Shown here in pieces: positions 24,982 to 38,382 of a stretch of DNA of 64,000 nucleotides. Origin of the DNA: Histoplasma ohiense. Lineage: Eukaryota > Ascomycota > Eurotiomycetes > Onygenales > Ajellomycetaceae. The position numbers were made by a program, and so were the translations under genes. Position 1 is the stretch's first letter; every line of letters starts with the position of its first letter. Under the pieces are notes generated by a model. The model was not told the DNA's origin and searched no databases. It saw nothing but the letters and a program-made list of their open reading frames with translations. Location of the stretch: positions 2,046,001-2,110,000 of the forward strand of contig JAEVHH010000006.1 of assembly GCA_017607445.1 (NCBI GenBank), in the 5' to 3' direction.

Positions 24982-25514
24982 TGTGATGGGTTAGCATCTG
25001 TTAGTAATTAATTTACACAATCAACTCCTCTTCTGCACCCACTTGTTTCTGACTGTTGTGACCTTGTGTAATCTTTGATGTTCTTCCACTCTGTGCTCTG
25101 TGCTTGTGTAGTTTCTAATGATTCTTTCATGTAGCTCTTAATGTTCTTCTGCTCCATGCTCTGCACTCATATAGTCTCTAACAATTCTTTCATATAGCTT
25201 CTAACATTCTTCTGCTCTGTGTTCTGTACTCATGTAGTCTCTAACAATTCTTCTGTGTAGCTCTCAATAATTCCTCTGTCTCACACTCTGTACTTGTATA
25301 GTTTCTAATGATTCTTATATATACTTCTTAATGTTCTTCTGCTCTGCACTCCACTGTGGAGTGGTTTCTGATATTCTTTCATCTTGAACTTTTCTCTATA
25401 AGAATCTTCTTTGTATGATCTTTTCTTCTGATTTCTTTTCTCTTTCTTTTCTTAATCAATTTGTAATCTGTATTAGAATAGTGCTAGATCATTAATTGAA
25501 GTACATCTGTTACA
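24982..25514 (+). repeat. Gypsy B 5' LTR with 63-bp internal tandem units
   Basis: Starts TGTGATGGGTTAGC and ends CTGTTACA. The 5' half holds three full copies (63, 63 and 64 bp) of a unit of the form GTAGTCTCTAACAATTCTTC..., plus partial copies. Confidence 0.88.
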
Positions 25515-25894
25515 TTATGAATTGATTCTTCTGTGTTTAAGGTTTGAGTGTCTTGTTATTAGTTCTTACACTCAAGTGTATCATTATCAGTTCTTACATC
25601 TGAGTGTGTCATTTACAGATCTGAGTGTCTAGTCATTATAAAAGATCTCTTATGAGCTTGAGTGCTTTTATCATTAGTTATATAGACTGTTGTGTCTAAG
25701 TGTCTGAGACACAATCAACTGTGTTCTACAAGACTCAAGTGTCTATGAACTGTAATGCTGTGAATAGCATTCATGAAGAAGCTTGATCAAGCTTAGCATC
25801 ATAACACTGCAAATAGTGTCTGTGAGAGGACTGAGCATCTACAAGTATTTCTTTGTCTTTTTATTATTATTATTACATATTCTTAGATATTGAA

Positions 25895-28800
25895 ATGAAC
25901 TATGAACAATTCTACAAACATCTGCTGCATCTGAATGTGGTGGATGACAACTTAGATCTACAAAGTATCCTTCAGCAGTAAGTGCTACAGATGGCTGAAT
26001 TGCAACAACAACTTGCTGAGATGAGCACTCCCACATTCATCATTTCTTCTACACCCACATCTCACAAAAATCCCTCAAGAGAGAAGCTCTCAATTCTCAA
26101 TAAATACAAGAGAGATCTAGCACTCTATCTTGCATGGAAGTCAAAAGCAAACACCAAATTGAACATCAATGAATGAGCAATAGACTCACTATTCAATCAA
26201 GTGTGGTATATTCATAGTAGATTGAATGATGATGCATTAGCAAAATTTCAACTCTGAATGAGTCATTGTCAGAATCATCAGTGTATGTCAGAGCTAGTCT
26301 TTCAACAACTCAACTCTCTCTTTCTCAATTCTACACTTCAAGTCAAGGTGTTAGACTGATTTAATCAGACTTGTCAGATGAATGTTGTGTTGACAACTTA
26401 TCTTTCTGAATTCAATTGCAAGCTTCTAGAAGCAGATGGATAAGACTGGGATAACATCATCAAAATCAATATACTGTTCAAGAATTTGAACTTTCAGTTG
26501 CATAACTGAAGTATAGAGTGTCTGAAACTCTCAACATACAGTGAATTCTGCACTGATCTTTGTCTATTGAACAACAATCTGTCTCAGTTCTGTGTATTTC
26601 AAAATTGTAGAGAATTTCACTGAACAAATGTGTACACTCTGAACTGCTCTGCAGTGCCCTCTGTCTCTGAATCAGAATCAATGAACTGGGTTCCACATGT
26701 GAACACAAGCTGCTTGAGAATTTCTAATGTCTCAGAGAAGAATACTGTCAACTGAATCATCAGAGAAGTCTGCATATACTGTGACAAGTCAAAGCACTTC
26801 ACAAATCAATGTCTGAATGCAATCACTCTGAGCAAATCTCTCATATATGTGAACACTGCATTGTCTGTGGACAAGCAAGAACAGAGAAAAGATGAGCTCT
26901 CACTCTAAAATACAGACAAGAGCTCAAGAAGCAGAAAGCTAGCTGAAGATTTGAGCAGAAGATGCAAGTGAATGCAATCATAATCTCTGCTATTGTAAAT
27001 AGTCTAGTCAATGTATGAGCAATGATAGACAGTGGTTTTCTTCATTACACTCTTATAGACACTCAGCTGATTGAGAAGTATAAGCTTCAGTGTATTCTCT
27101 TTTTCAAACTGTGTAAGCTCAGTGAATTTGACAGTCTCAGAGGATTCGTCTTCTACAACATGGTAAGATTTAATGTTGATGTAGAAGAACATGAGAAAAA
27201 GAATATATATGCATATGAAATACAAGACCTTGAGTATGATCTAATACTCAGTCTATTATAGCTCACAGAATTTGAAACCTTGTTGAATGCATGCAACTGC
27301 TGTCTTATTTTCTCAGAAGATGACTGTGTTTATAAGAAGAATGTTGATAGAACCACTGATCTTATTCAGATATCAGTGAAAGTGTACAAACTACTAATCT
27401 GTCAAGCATATGAGAAGAAGAATGTCCAAGTGTTCACTGCTAGCATGATGAATATCAAAAAAGCATTAGAAAAGTTAGAACTCAAAGATTTCAAGAAATC
27501 ATACAAGAAACTACTCAAATCATACAAAGACTTCACAGATGTGTTCAACAAGAAAGAAGCTGAAAAGCTTCTCTCTCATCAAAAACTCAGTATAGATCAT
27601 ACAATTGAGTTCATTAAGAAAGATAATAAGAATCTGCAACTGCTCTGAGATTCTCTCTACAGTATATTGTGTAATGAACTTCTCATTCTATGAAAAATGC
27701 TCAATGAATTACTGAACAAAGACTTCATTCATATTAGCAACTCATTCACTGCAGCATCTGTACTGTTTGTGAAGAAATCAGAAGAAGGCTTATAATTCTG
27801 TGTTGACTACTGAAAATTCAATAAGATTATGCAGAAGAATCAATACCCTCTCTCACTCATCAATGAAATACTCAAATAAATAGAAAAAGCAAAATGATTT
27901 ACAAAGCTTGACATCTCTGCAGCCTTCTATAAGATAAGGATTAATGAAGATGATGAATGACTAACCACTTTTCATATATATTACAGATTATATGAATGAA
28001 CAGTGACTCTCTTTGAATTAGTGAACACTCTGAGTATGTTTCAGAAATACATTAACTGAGCTCTACAAGATCTGCTTGATGAGATCATCTCAGCATACAT
28101 GAATGATATCTTAATCTTCACTGATGAATTGCTCACTGAGCACTGTAAGTATATATGACAAGTGCTTGACCATCTATGAAAAGCTGGACTGCAAGTGAAC
28201 ATTGATAAATGTGACTTTGAGATCAAGCCTACAACCTATCTAGAATTCATCATTGAAGCTGAAAAAGGTATATGCATGGATTCTAAGAAGATGAAAGCAA
28301 TTCTCAACTGAAAGACATCAGTCTCAGTAAAAGAAACTAGAAGCTTTCTAGAGTTTATCAACTTCTACTGAAGATTTATCAAGAACTTCTCTGATATCAT
28401 ACAATCACTGATGAATCTGATCTGAAAAGATGCTGTATTTTAATGAACTGATGAAGTGGATGCAGCATTCAAAAAGCTGAAGTGTATGTTCACAAACACT
28501 CTGATGCTGCAATCATTTGATTCAGATAAGCATATGATTCTCAAAACAGATGCCTCAGATTATGTAGTAGATGAGACACTGATGCAATATGACAATGAAG
28601 ATATTCTACAATCTTATATCTTCATCTTGAAAAAGATGTCACTCACTGAATGCAACTATAAGATCTACAATAAGAAGCTTCTAGCAATCATACAATGTCT
28701 TGAAGAATGAGAATCTGAACTTATGAGTGTTGAGAGATTCAAGATTGTTACTGATCATAAGAATCTAAAGTACTTCACAATCACTTATAAGCTCATTGAG

Positions 28801-30525
28801 AGATATATACATTGATCATTATTTCTTAGTCATTTTTCATTCACAATTTGTTATTGATCTGAAGTAGAGAATACTTTTGTAGATGCTCTGTTTCACTGAA
28901 AACAAGATATATCATCTGATGACTTGAATGACAGATGAAAACACTGAGAGCATCAGTTAATCAACTCTGCAATTATAGAAAGTTCTATATAATCAGATGA
29001 ACTCTGTGTACATATCAATCAGTTCTGAGCTCAAGAATCCTCACTTGAAGAACAATGAAAGCTAGTGACAGAAGCAGATAAATTCTGACAACAAGCTGCT
29101 GAAGCTGTACAAAGCAGAGCATCTCAATTCTCTGCAGATGTATACTCAAGAATGAATATCTCAGCATATTTGATTGATGATGACAACTGCTTACACTTTT
29201 GAGATAGATGATGGATCTCTGATTCAGAATCTCTATGAATATGAATCATGTAAGAAATTCATGACTCATCAATGACTGGGCACTCAGAATACAAAATCAT
29301 GTACAATATTGTTGTCTGAGAATTCTACTGATCAGATATGTTGAAAGATATACACTGATTTGTACACAACTGTGATTGCTGCAGCTCAGTGATGATATGA
29401 TGTGAATACTGAAAAGAAATGCTGAAGCCTCTATCTGTCTTCAACTGAATTTGATGTGATATAGCTATTGATTTTGCAGTTTTCTTATCTGAAAGTGGAG
29501 ATTCTATAAACATTCTAGTCATTGTTGATTGATTCAGCAAGAGTGTAATACTACAGCTCTGTGACAAGATGAATGCTGAAGTAGTTGCAGATGTCTTTGT
29601 CAGAAGTCTGTTCTATTGTATACATGATCTGTCTTCATTCATTGTATCAGATAGAGACAGTCAATTCATCAGCACACTCTGAGTCTGTGTATACCAATTA
29701 TTAAAAATTGAATGAAAGTTATCAACAGCATACCATTCAGAGACTGATGAAGCTATTGAGAGAATGATATAAACAATAAAGAACATTCTCTGTAAGTTCT
29801 GCAATTATACACAAAACAACTGAAGCAATCTGCTGTCATACACTGAGATTATGATTAATGATTGAGATTCTGCTATGACAGATGTAAGCTCATTCTTTCT
29901 TCTACACAGATACAACTTAGAGATTCTGAACTTCTCTGAGACTCTTCAAGAAACTGCATACATCTGCAGTCTTATACAGACAGCAGAGAACATCATGAGC
30001 AAGCTGAAGAAAGCTCACAAATAAACAGAAACTTCAATGATCAGTACTCAGTAAGATTATAAGAATCAAGTGAACATCAGAAAAAGTTCTGTGATCTGAT
30101 ATTATATAGAAGACAAAGTCTGACTAAATCTCAAGAATATAAGAATGAACTGCTTCTTGTGTATGCTAGATTATCATCATGTCAAATATATGGTGAAGAA
30201 AGTGCTAGACACACACAATTATCAACTCAACACTCTGTCTGATATTCATGATATCTTTCATACAAACCTGCTCCAACCCACAGCTGAGGATTCATTCTCC
30301 TCACAGAGAACCTTCAATTGACAGTCATCTGTTATTGTAGAAGAAGACAATGAACTTGAGTGGGAAATTGAAGCAATTCTTGATGATAGAATCAACTGCT
30401 GCTGCTGTGAATATCTCATCAAATGAATAGAATATGATTGTCTGATCTGGGAATTCATGTCTGTCTTAGAGGACACTGCTGCTCTCAACATCTATGAGTT
30501 CTCACTCATTCTGATAGAGGAGGAT
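25895..30525 (+). pseudogene. Gypsy B gag-pol remnant
   Basis: Gag opens MNYEQFYKHLLHLN and carries a zinc knuckle (CIYCDKSKHFTNQC, about 26771-26812). The protease keeps DSG (MIDSGFLHYTLID, about 27019). RT spans about 27780-28150, with the catalytic box changed to YMND (28096-28107). RNase H (KTDASDYVVDETLMQYD) is near 28540, integrase (FIVSDRDSQFIS) near 29640, and a chromodomain (LEWEIEAILDDRI...YLIK-stop-IEYDCLIWEF) near 30355-30470. Internal stops are dominated by TGA at Trp sites, for example ILN-stop-KTS where copy C keeps ILNWETS. Confidence 0.88.
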
Positions 30526-30527
30526 AA

Positions 30528-31051
30528 TGTGATGGGTTAGCATCTGTTAGTAATTAATTTATGTAATCAACTCTTCTTCTGCATTTGCTTATTTCTGACT
30601 GTTGTGATCTTGTGTAACTCTTGATGTTCTTTTACTCTGTGTTTTGTGCTCATATAGTTTCTAACAATTCTTCTGTGTAGCTCTTAACATTCTTTCACTC
30701 TGTGTTTCATACTTATATAGTCTCTAATGATTCTTCTGTGTAGCTTCTAATATTCTTCTGCTCTGTGTTCTGCACTTGTGTAGTCTCTAACAATTCTTCT
30801 GTATAGCTCTCAATGATTTCTCTGTCTTATACTCTGTCCTTGTGTAGTTTCTAATGATTCTTATGTGTATCTCTTAATGTTCTTCTGCTCCACACTTCAC
30901 TGTGAAGTGGCTTCTGATATTCTTCTGCTCTGAACTTTTCTTTATAAGAACTCTCTTTATATGATCTTTTCTTCTGATTTCTTTTCTCTTTCTTTTCTTA
31001 ATCAATTCATAATCTGTATTAGAATAGTGCTAGATCATTAATCGAAGTATG
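30528..31051 (+). repeat. Gypsy B 3' LTR, first 524 bp (rest at 37263-37271)
   Basis: Starts TGTGATGGGTTAGC. Interrupted after GTATG, the left copy of element C's target duplication. The last nine bases (TCTGTTACA) lie beyond C. Confidence 0.9.
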
Positions 31052-31647
31052 TGTAACAGACATACTTCGATTAACAATCTAGCACTATTCTAATACAGAT
31101 TATGAATTGATTAAGGAAAGAAAGAGAAAAGAAATCAGAAGAAAAGGTCATACAAAGAAGATTCTTATAGAGAAAAGTTTGAGGCAGAAGAATATCAGAA
31201 GCTGCTCCACAGTGAAGCACAGAGTGGAAGAATATTAAAAGATACACATAAGAATCATTAGAAGCTACACAAGTGCAGAATATGGAATGAGGAAATCATT
31301 GAGAGCTACACAGAAGAATCATTAGAGACTACACAAGCACAGAACACAGAGTGAAAAAATGTAAGAAGCTACACAGAAGAATTGTTAGAGACTATATAAA
31401 TGTAGAACACAGAGCAGAAAAATGTAAGAAGCTACACAGAAGAATCATTAGAGACTATATGAGTATGAAACACAGAACAGAAGAATGTTAAGAGCTATAT
31501 AAAAGAATTGTTAGAAACTACACAAGTGTGGAGCACAGAGTGGAAGAACATTGAGGATTATATGAGATCACAACAGTCAGAAATGAGTGAATGCAGAAGA
31601 AGAGTTGATTGCATAAGTTAATTACTAACAGATACTAATCTGTCACA
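31052..31647 (-). repeat. Gypsy C 3' LTR (596 bp)
   Basis: Reverse complement of the B-type LTR, ending at TGTCACA. It has four full internal 63-64-bp units, one more than B. Confidence 0.88.
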
Positions 31648-31654
31648 TTATCCC

Positions 31655-34600
31655 CCTCTATCAGAGTGAGTGAGGACTTATAGATATCAAGAGCGGTGAT
31701 GTCCTTCAAGACAAATATGAGTTCCCAGATTGAATGATCATATTCTACTCATTTGACAAGATATTCACAGCAGCAGCAGTTGATTCTATCATCAAGAATT
31801 GCTTCAATTTCTCATTTGAGTTCATTGTCTTCTTCTACAATGACAGATGACTGTCAATTGAAGATTCTCTGTGAGGAGAATGAATCCTCAGCTGTGGGTT
31901 GAAGCAGGTTCATATGAAAGATGTTGTGAATGTCAGACAGAGTGTTGAGTCAATAATTGTGTGTGTCTAGCACTTTCTTCACTATATATTTGATGTGACA
32001 GTAATCTAGTGTATGTGAGAGGTGGTCCATTCTTATATTCTTGAGATTCAGTCAGACTTTGTCTTCTATATAATATCAGATTGCAGAACTTCTTCTGATG
32101 TTCACTTGATTCTCATAATCTTGCTGAGCACTGATCATTGAAGCTTCTGCTCATTTGTGAGCTTTCTTCAACTTACTCATGATGTTCTCTGCCATCTGTA
32201 TGAGACTGCAGATGTGTGCAGTTTCTCAGAGAGTCTCAGAGAAGTTCAGAACCTCTAAGTTGTATCTGTGTAGAAGAAAGAATAGACTTACATCTATTGT
32301 AGTGAAATCTCAACTGTTAATTGCAATCTCAGCATGTGGCAGCAGATTACTTCAGTTGTCTTGTATATAATTGCAGAACTTACAGAGGATGTTCTTTACT
32401 ATTTGTATCATTCTCTCAGTAGCTTCATCAGTCTCTGAGTGATACACTGTTGATAACTTTTGTTCAATTCTTAGTAATTGACATACACAGACCCACAGTG
32501 CACTGATGAATTGACTGCCTCTATCTGACACAATGAATGAAGACAGACTGTGTATATGATAGAACAGACTTCTGACAAAGATGTCTGCAACTACTTCAAT
32601 GTTCATCTTGTCACAGAGCTGTAGTATTACATTCTTGCTGAGTCAGTTGACAATGACTAGAATGTTCATAGAATCTCTGCTTTCAGATAAGAAAACTGCA
32701 AAATCAATAGCTATATCACATCAAATTCAGTTGAGAACAGATAGAGACTTCAGCATCTCTTTTCAGTGTTCACATCATATCATCACTGAGTTACAGCAAT
32801 CACAGTTATGTACAAATCAGTATATATCTTTCAACATATCTGATCAGTAGAATTCTCAGATGACAATGTTGTACATAATTTCATATTCTGAATGTCTGAT
32901 CATCAGCAAGTCATGAATTTCTTGCATGATTCATATTTGTAGAGGTTCTGAATCAGAGACTCATCATCTATTTTGAAAGTGTAAGCAGTTGTCATCATCA
33001 ATTGAACATGCCGAGATATCTGTTTTTGAGTATACATCTGCAGAGAATTGAGATGCTCTGCTTCATACAGCTTCAGCAGCTTGTTGTCAGAATTCATCTG
33101 CTTCTGCTGCTAATCTTCATTGTTCTTCAAGTGAGAGTTCTTGAGCTCAGAACTGATTGATATATACACAGAGTTCATCTGATTGTGTAGAACTTTCTAT
33201 GATTGTGAGGTTGATTAACTGATGCTCTTGATGTTTCCATCTGTCATCTAAGTCATCAGATGGTATATCTTGTTCTCAGTGGGACAGAGCATCCACAAGA
33301 GTGTTCTCTACTTCAAATTGATAATGAATTGTGAATAAAAAACAGCTAAGAAACAATGACCAATGCATATACCTCTCAGTGAGCTTATAAGTGATTGTGA
33401 AGTATTCTAAGTTCTTATGATCAGTGACAATCTCAAACTTCTCAACACTTATAAGTTTGAACTCTCATTTCTCAAGACATTGTATGATTACTAGAAGCTT
33501 CTTGTCATAGATCTTGTAGTTGCATTCAGTGAGTGACATCTTTTTCAAGATGAAGGCACAAGATTGTAGAACATCTTCATTATTGTATTGCATTAGTGCC
33601 CCATCTACTACATAATTCAAGACATCTGTTTCAAGAATTGTATGCTTATCTGAATTGAATGATTGCAGCATCAAAATGCTTGTGAACATACACTTCAGCT
33701 TTTTGAATACTGCATCCACTTCATCAGTTCATTGAAATACAGCATCTTTCTGAGTCAGATTCATCAGTGATTGTATGATATTGAAGAAGTCTTTGATGAA
33801 TCTTCAGTAGAAGTTAACAAATTCTAGAAAGCTTCTAGTTTCTTTTATCAAGACTGATGTCTCCCAGTTGAGAATTGCTTCCACCTTCTTAGAATCCATA
33901 TGTATGTCTTTTTCAGCTTCAATGATGAATTCTAGATAGATTGTAGACTTGATCTCAAAGTTGCATTTGTCAATGTCCACTTGCAGTCCAGCTTTTTGTA
34001 GGCAGTCAAGCACTTGTTGTATGTGCTTACAGTGCTCAGTAAGTGATCCATCAGTGAAGATCAAGATATCATTCATGTACACTGAGGCAATCTCATTGAG
34101 CAGATCTCATAGGGCCCAGTTAATGTATTTCTGAAATATACTCAGAGCATTCACTAATCCAAAGAAGGTCACTGTTCATTCATATAATTCATAACATATA
34201 CAACAGACAGTTAGCCATTCATCATCTTCATTAATTCTTATCTTGTAGAAGGCTGCAGAGATGTCAAGTTTCATAAATCATTTTGCTTTTTCTATTCATT
34301 CAAATGTTTCATTGATGAGTGGAAGAGAATATTGATTCTTTCATATAATCTTGTTGAGTTTTTGATAGTCAATGCAGAATTGTAAGCCTTCTTCTAGTTT
34401 CTTTGCAAACAGTACAGATGCTGCAGCAGATGAGTTACTAACACAAATGAAGTCTTTGTCTAATAATTCATTGAGCATTTTTCATAGAACAAGAAGCTCA
34501 TCATGCAACATGCTGTAGAGAGAATTTCAGAGTGATTGCAGATTCTTACTGTCTTTCTTGATGAGCTCAATTGTATGATCTATACTGAGTTCTTGATGAG

Positions 34601-36280
34601 GGGGAAGCTTTTCAGCTTCTTTCTCATTGAACATGTCTGTGAAATCTTTGTACAATTCAGATAGTTTCTTGCATAGTTTCTTGAAGTCTTTGAATTCTAA
34701 CTTTTCTAACACTTTCTTGATATTCATTATACTAGCAGTGAACACTTGAATGTTCTTCTTCTCATGCATTTGATGAATTAGTAGTTTGTACACTTCTACT
34801 GATATCTGAGTGAGATCAGTGATTCTATCAACATCCTTCTTGTAAACACAGTCATCTTCTGAGAAAATAAGACAGTGGTTGTGTGCATTCAACAAGATTC
34901 CAAATTCTGTGAGTCATGATAGACCAAGCATTAGATCATACTCAAGATCTTGTATTTTGTATATGTATACATTCTTTTTCTTGTGTTCTTCTATATTGAC
35001 ATTAAATCTTATCATGTTGTAGAAGATGAATCCTCTGAGGCTGTCAAATTCACTGAGCTTACATGATTTGAGTAAGAAAATACACTGAAGCTTATGCTTT
35101 TTGATCAGCTGAGTGTCTATAAGAGTGTAGTGAAGAAAACCACTGTCTATCATTGCTCATATATTGACTAAGTTATTTACAATGACAGAGATCATGATTG
35201 CATCTGCTTGCATTTTCTGCTCAAATCTTCAGCTAGCTTTTTGCTCCTTGAGCTCTCATCTGCATTTTAGAGCAAGAGCTCATCTTTTCTCTGTTCTTGT
35301 CTATCCACAGACAACACAGTGTTCACATGTGTGGGGGGTTTACTCAGAGTAATTGCATTTGAACATTGATTCATGAAGTGCTCTGACTTGTTGCAGTGTA
35401 TGCAGACTTCTCTGACAATTTGATCAGCAGCATTCTTCTCTGAGATGTTGAAGACCCTCAGATGACTTGCATTCACATGTGAAACTCAGTTCATTGATTC
35501 TGATTCAGAGGCAGAAGGTGCTGCAGAGCAGTTTGAGATGTACACATTTGTTTGACAGAATTCTCTACAATTTTGAAGTGCATGGAACTGAGACAGATTG
35601 TTGTTCAACAGACAAAGATCAGTGCAGAATTCACTGTATATTGAGAACTTTGAACACTCTACACTTCAATTATGCAATTGAAAGTTCAAGTTCTTGAACA
35701 ATATATTGATCTTGACAGTATCATCCCAGTCTTGCTCATCTGCTTCTAGAAGTTTGTAATCAAATTCAGAAAGATAAGTTGTCAACATGACATTCATCTG
35801 ATGAGTCTGATTTAGTCAGTTCAATGTCTTGATTTGAAGTATAGAATTGAGAAAGAGGGAGTTGAGTTGTTGAAAGATTAGCTCTGACATACACTGATGA
35901 TTCTGACAATGACTCATTCAAGGTTGAAATTTTACTAACACATCATCATTCAATCTGCTATGAATATACCACATCTGATTGAATAGTGAGTCTATTGCTC
36001 ATTCATCAATGTTCAATTTGATGTTCACTTTTGACTTCCATGCAAGATAGAGCACTAGGTCTTTCTCATATTTGTTGAGAATTGAAAGCTTCTCTTTTGA
36101 GGACTTTTCATGAGATGTGGGTGTAGAAGGAATGATGAATACAGAAGTGCTTATCTCAGCAAGTTGTTGTTGCAATTCAGTCATCTGTAGTGTCTGCTGC
36201 TGAAGAATGCTTTGTAGATCTAAGTTATCATCCACCATGTTCAGATGCAGTGGGTGTTTGTAGAATTGTTCATAGTTCAT
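31655..36280 (-). pseudogene. Gypsy C gag-pol remnant
   Basis: Minus-strand gag opens MNYEQFYKHPLHLN (ATG 36280), with its knuckle near 35400. The protease MIDSGFLHYTLID starts at 35153. The RT box is YMND at 34079-34068. A region with ILNWETSVLIKETRSFLEFV keeps Trp codons that B has lost. RNase H-type sequence is at 33719-33465, integrase FIVSDRGSQFISALW at about 32535, and the chromodomain near 31700-31870. Frames are interrupted mostly by TGA. Not functional. Confidence 0.87.
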
Positions 36281-36661
36281 TTCAATGTCTAAAAACATGT
36301 AATAATAATATAAAAAAAAGAAAAGGAATACTTGTAGATACTTGATTCTCTCACAGACACTATTCACAGTGTTGCAGTGCTAAGCTTGGTCAAGCTTCTT
36401 TGTGAACACTATTCACAGTGTTACAGTTCATAGACACTCAGATCTTGTAGAACACAGTCAATTGTGTTTCAGACACTTAAACATGACAGTCTATATAACT
36501 AACAATAAAAGCACTCAGATTCATGAGAAATCTCTTGTAACAATTAGACACTCAGATCTGTAAACAATACACTCAGATGTAAGAACTGATAACAACATAC
36601 TCAGATGTAAGAACTAATAACAAGACATTTGAGTCTTAAACACAGAAGAATCAATTTATAA

Positions 36662-37257
36662 TGTAACAGACATACTTCAATTAACAATCTAGCACTATTC
36701 TAATACAGATTATGAATTGATTAAGAAAAGAAAGAGAAAAGAAATCAGAAGAAAAGATCATACAAAGAGGATTCTTATAGAGGAAAGTTCAGAGCAGAAG
36801 AATATCAGAAGCCACTCCACAGTGAAGTGTGAAGCAGAAGAATATTAAGAGATACACATAAGAATCATTAGAAGCTACACAAGCACAGAATATGAGGCAG
36901 AGAAATCATTGAAAGCTATGTAGAAGAATTGTTAGAGACTATACAAGTGCAGAACACAGAGTAGAAGAATGTAAGAAGCTACACAGAAGAATCATTAGAG
37001 ACTACACAAGCACAGAACACAGAGCAGAAGAATGTAAGAAGCTACACAGAAGAATCATTAGAGACTACATGAGCATGGAGCACAGAGTGGAAGAACATTA
37101 AGAGCTACATGGAAGAATCATTAGAAACTATATGAGTGCAGAGCACAGAGTGGAAGAACATCAAGGGTTATATGAGATCACAATGGCCAGGAACAAGCGG
37201 GTGCAGAAGGGGAGTTGATTGCATAAGTTAATTACTAACAGATGCTAACCCGTCACA
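36662..37257 (-). repeat. Gypsy C 5' LTR (596 bp)
   Basis: Matches 31052-31647 over the full length. It retains CCCGTCACA at the edge where the other copy has CTGTCACA. Confidence 0.88.
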
Positions 37258-37271
37258 GTACGTCTGTTACA

Positions 37272-38382
37272 GATAACTTGGATCAGACAGTTTCAAGTGT
37301 GACAAAAACAAAGAATAAAACTTCATACATCTTTTCATTCAGCAGAACAATGATGCTGAATGTGATTAAAACATGAAAGTTCCAAACTCTCAAAGAAATG
37401 AAGACAAGTAGTATTTCAGTATTTAGACTTTAGCAAAAATAGCAACTTTTCAGCAGGATATCTTAAATCTCTGATGAGTTATAGCAAATCACTGATGAGA
37501 AATATCAACTTTTCAGTGGATATCAAAACTTTTCTCACCAACTTAGCTAATCATATATTAATATAGAACCATATTCAATGGGAAAAGGCAAAGAGCAGAG
37601 GAAGTTCAGTGATAATTGAATTATATAATTGCTATAAAGAATCAATCATTTTTGAATACTTCTGTGATTCATTTATCACTGAAAAGTTCTTTCTGATTTT
37701 TTACTGGATGCAAGAAGTTATTGACTTTGATCAATTCTCTGAGCAAGAACAATGATATATGAAATGTAAGTTGAATTTTCATCAATTGAAGACACTGAAT
37801 TCAAGACTTCAGATTGAGAAACTAGAAACTGATTTCCAAAAATAGAGATATATACAAATCTGACAACTCAGATTAAAATATTTGATGATGCTGATACAAA
37901 TGAAAACTCTGCTGCAGCTATGCTGCAATGACAAAATATTCTGATATTCTGAGATCTGATGGGCGATATTTCTGAATATCAGCAAATTGCTCAAGATGAC
38001 TTTGCAGAGATGATTCAGAATATCTTGACAGCAAAAAAAAGACATCTGATGAAAGATGTGTGGGAGGAAATGTGGAAAAAGATCAAATTTTCAGAGACAC
38101 TTTCAGCAAAAGACAGATCAGTGATGTAGTTTGAAGAATTTCAACAAAATCTATTTCTATTCAATATATTTAGTTTTCTATAAGTTTTATATATAAATTA
38201 GTTAATATATATTTTAATATATATAATTAGAATACACTTGCCTTGATATTTGCTGAGGAAAGTTGCCATATTCTCTATCTTGCAATTTGTGTGGTTTTGA
38301 CTGTGGAATATTCACTGATTTTGCTGAATCAGAAATTCTTTTCATTCATCTTGAATTCTGTAGATATATTTCTGACAGTGTG
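37272..38382 (+). pseudogene. Relic X, second fragment
   Basis: AT-rich, CpG-free plus-strand coding remnants between Gypsy B and the LINE. They include SETLSAKDRSVM-stop-FEEFQQNLF near 38090 and a Cys/His segment SLSCNLCGFDCGIFTDFAES (about 38275-38335) that could be a zinc-binding motif. The frame is cut by the LINE at the 12-bp TSD and resumes at 47111. I do not recognise the protein. Confidence 0.35.

Larger units (their letters stand above)
31052..37257 (-). mobile_element. Gypsy C: same family as B, inserted inverted in B's 3' LTR
   Basis: Element of 6206 bp on the minus strand with equal 596-bp LTRs (31052-31647 and 36662-37257). Target duplication is GTATG (31047-31051) and GTACG (37258-37262). 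The single difference is a CpG-to-TpG change. Coding order on the minus strand mirrors B. C is younger than B because it interrupts B's LTR. Confidence 0.92.
24982..37271 (+). mobile_element. Gypsy B: Ty3/Gypsy chromovirus, host of nested Gypsy C
   Basis: The 5' LTR is 24982-25514 (533 bp). The 3' LTR is split: 30528-31051 plus 37263-37271, with element C and its duplicated GTACG site in between. The two parts sum to 533 bp, equal to the 5' LTR. A perfect target duplication GATAA lies at 24977-24981 and 37272-37276. Own length is about 6.08 kb. A purine tract (GATAGAGGAGGATAA) precedes the 3' LTR. All pol domains are present but broken. Confidence 0.92.

Noticed and set aside
24982..37257. 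CRISPR-like array from the regular 63-bp units
   Set aside because: The units are contiguous tandem repeats without unique spacers, lie inside LTRs, and the genome is eukaryotic.
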